32,291 nucleotides of DNA from positions 1-32,291 of the forward strand of contig CAOJCV010000004.1 in NCBI GenBank assembly GCA_948432605.1. The letters are read 5' to 3'. Below are positions 31,350 through 32,291 of this stretch, piece after piece (positions within the stretch are counted from its first letter, which is position 1; every line of letters starts with the position of its first letter). The DNA is from an uncultured Mycoplasmatota bacterium (GTDB taxonomy: Bacteria > Bacillota_I > Bacilli_A > RF39 > UBA660). The notes under the pieces are model-generated. The model was not told where the DNA came from and ran no database searches. It worked only from the letters and a program-made list of their open reading frames with translations. The translations under genes were made by a program, and so were the position numbers.

Positions 31350-32291
31350 AAAATATTACTATAGCTTAGATGGAGAAACTTATATAATGCAAAAAGAGAG
31401 TACATTTGTGATAGAAGATAAAGGATTAGAGTATGGAATAGCAGATGCTGTAGTAAAAAGTGTTGCCAATTTTGATTGTTATATTAAAGTAGAGGATGGA
31501 TTTGGAAATATAAGTGATGTAAAGAAAGTAAGTTTAAAAAGAAGTCCATCATTAGAATATGATAAAACAGTAGATAATAATTTAAGATATATAGGAAAAA
31601 ATCCAAATAATTATGTAAGATTTAATAATGAGTTGTGGAGAATAATAGGTGTGATGAACAATATGAAAACGGATGTGAATGATAAAGGAGAATTAAGATT
31701 AAAAATTATTAAATCAACACCATATAGTACAAATATGGCATGGAATACAAGTGATGGTACAAGAAACTCTTGGGCAGTGGCAAGTAGTAATGCAACTCTT
31801 AATGGAACATACTATAATTCATTTACAGAAGAAGCAAAAGAAATGACAGCTCTTACCTTGTGGAATATTGGAGAGACAAATGGAATTCAACATAATTATG
31901 CACAAACCTATGGAGACTCAGCGATGCAATTTTATATAAATGAAAGAGGAACAAGAGTAAATAGTGAAAGAACACCAAAAAAGCCAACTTGGTTAGGTAG
32001 AATAGGATTAATGTATGCAAGTGATTATGGATTTGCAACAAGTGGGGGAGGAAGTTATACTAGAGAAGCATGTTTAAATAGGCAGCTTGGATTTTGGAAT
32101 GATATATATGATTGTTATGGAAATAGTTGGCTTTTTAGATCAGATAGAATTCAATGGACCTTATCGCCAAAATTGGACAATTATAATAGTATATTTTTTA
32201 TTTTGAGTAGTGGAGAAGGCTCAATAGGCTCGGTTAGTACTGCAAGTATAAATCATAATGCTAATCTATCTATTACTCCAGCACTTTATTT
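31339..32291 (+). CDS. Surface protein, C-terminal part in the +1 frame (partial at right edge)
   Basis: The +1 frame is open from about 31339 to the window end. It continues the upstream gene with no missing residues (S-E-D-E | S-K-K-Y-Y-Y-S-L-D-G-E), so one extra G at 31341-31346 splits an otherwise intact gene. The part covers an Ig-like module (Y-Y-Y-S-L-D-G-E ... V-E-D-G-F-G-N-I-S) and then a C-terminal domain starting R-Y-I-G-K-N-P-N-N-Y-V-R-F-N-N-E-L-W-R-I-I-G. Later blocks are W-L-G-R-I-G-L-M-Y-A-S-D-Y-G-F-A-T-S-G-G-G, R-E-A-C-L-N, N-S-W-L-F and Q-W-T-L-S-P. The end N-L-S-I-T-P-A-L-Y-F resembles the G-V-R-P-V-L-Y-L end of similar proteins that I recall from gut Bacillota, so the true stop should lie just outside the window. 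An FGE/C-type-lectin-like fold is possible (inference). Confidence 0.7.
   Translation, partial: MRSKKYYYSLDGETYIMQKESTFVIEDKGLEYGIADAVVKSVANFDCYIKVEDGFGNISDVKKVSLKRSPSLEYDKTVDNNLRYIGKNPNNYVRFNNELWRIIGVMNNMKTDVNDKGELRLKIIKSTPYSTNMAWNTSDGTRNSWAVASSNATLNGTYYNSFTEEAKEMTALTLWNIGETNGIQHNYAQTYGDSAMQFYINERGTRVNSERTPKKPTWLGRIGLMYASDYGFATSGGGSYTREACLNRQLGFWNDIYDCYGNSWLFRSDRIQWTLSPKLDNYNSIFFILSSGEGSIGSVSTASINHNANLSITPALY

Overview
The window is chromosomal DNA from a very AT-rich, Gram-positive-type bacterium. It reads with the standard code: TGA is used as a stop (for example at 1847-1849) and Trp is TGG, so this is not a Mycoplasma-type code. The gene set is typical of Bacillota: a Cse60-like protein, a YtgP/SpoVB-type flippase, Tex, an LtaS-type enzyme, YtxH, a RelQ-type alarmone synthetase and NatAB. 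Together with a characteristic class of SipW-type-signal surface proteins it resembles uncultured gut Bacilli (RF39/Erysipelotrichales-like). That placement is inference from gene content; no rRNA or tRNA gene is present.

Layout. Positions 1-1235 are the 3' end of a large secreted surface protein with Ig-like repeats and a beta-helix. A convergent terminator and a small membrane-anchored InlB-repeat protein on the minus strand follow. 1670-3503 hold a Cse60-like protein and a 14-TM flippase. 3541-3879 is a minus-strand Met/Asn-rich protein, divergent from trmB (3932-4564). 4645-8230 carry two tandem, diverged paralogues of an unrecognised large helical protein, closed by a terminator. Next come tex and a DUF1653 gene (8288-10677). 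10750-13205 encode a membrane-anchored Ig/C39-like cysteine peptidase and an unknown membrane-anchored partner.

13215-14818 is a complete IS4-type insertion sequence: 17-bp inverted repeats, a 7-bp TTTTAAA target duplication and a frameshifted transposase. It sits exactly between the preceding operon and the -35 box of a lipoprotein gene (14901-15407). 15494-19233 is a coupled pair, an LtaS/sulfatase-like membrane enzyme and AsnB. 19313-20851 is a cytosolic leucine-rich-repeat protein. A PAP2 phosphatase and a CmpB-type membrane protein are convergent at about 21530, followed by ytxH. 22815-23510 is a wrecked surface-protein gene.

23586-25239 hold a RelQ-type synthetase and mutY. 25284-30603 is a tight six-gene run on one strand: DUF368 transporter (PopT-like), an unknown protein, NatA-like and NatB-like ABC proteins, a pentapeptide-repeat protein and a YkuE-like metallophosphoesterase. 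From 30711 to the right edge there is another SipW-type surface protein, split by a one-base frameshift.

The common theme is the cell envelope: lipid-carrier transport, teichoic-acid-type polymer synthesis, possible peptidoglycan amidation, secreted peptidase and surface proteins. Many genes share an extended -10 promoter (TGnTATAMT) with a T-rich or absent -35 box. The best candidates for undescribed biology are the tandem paralogue pair (4645-8230), the C39-peptidase/unknown-protein pair (10750-13205), the unknown gene inside the popT-natAB run (26190-26900), and a terminator-like hairpin in the leader of the alarmone synthetase gene.
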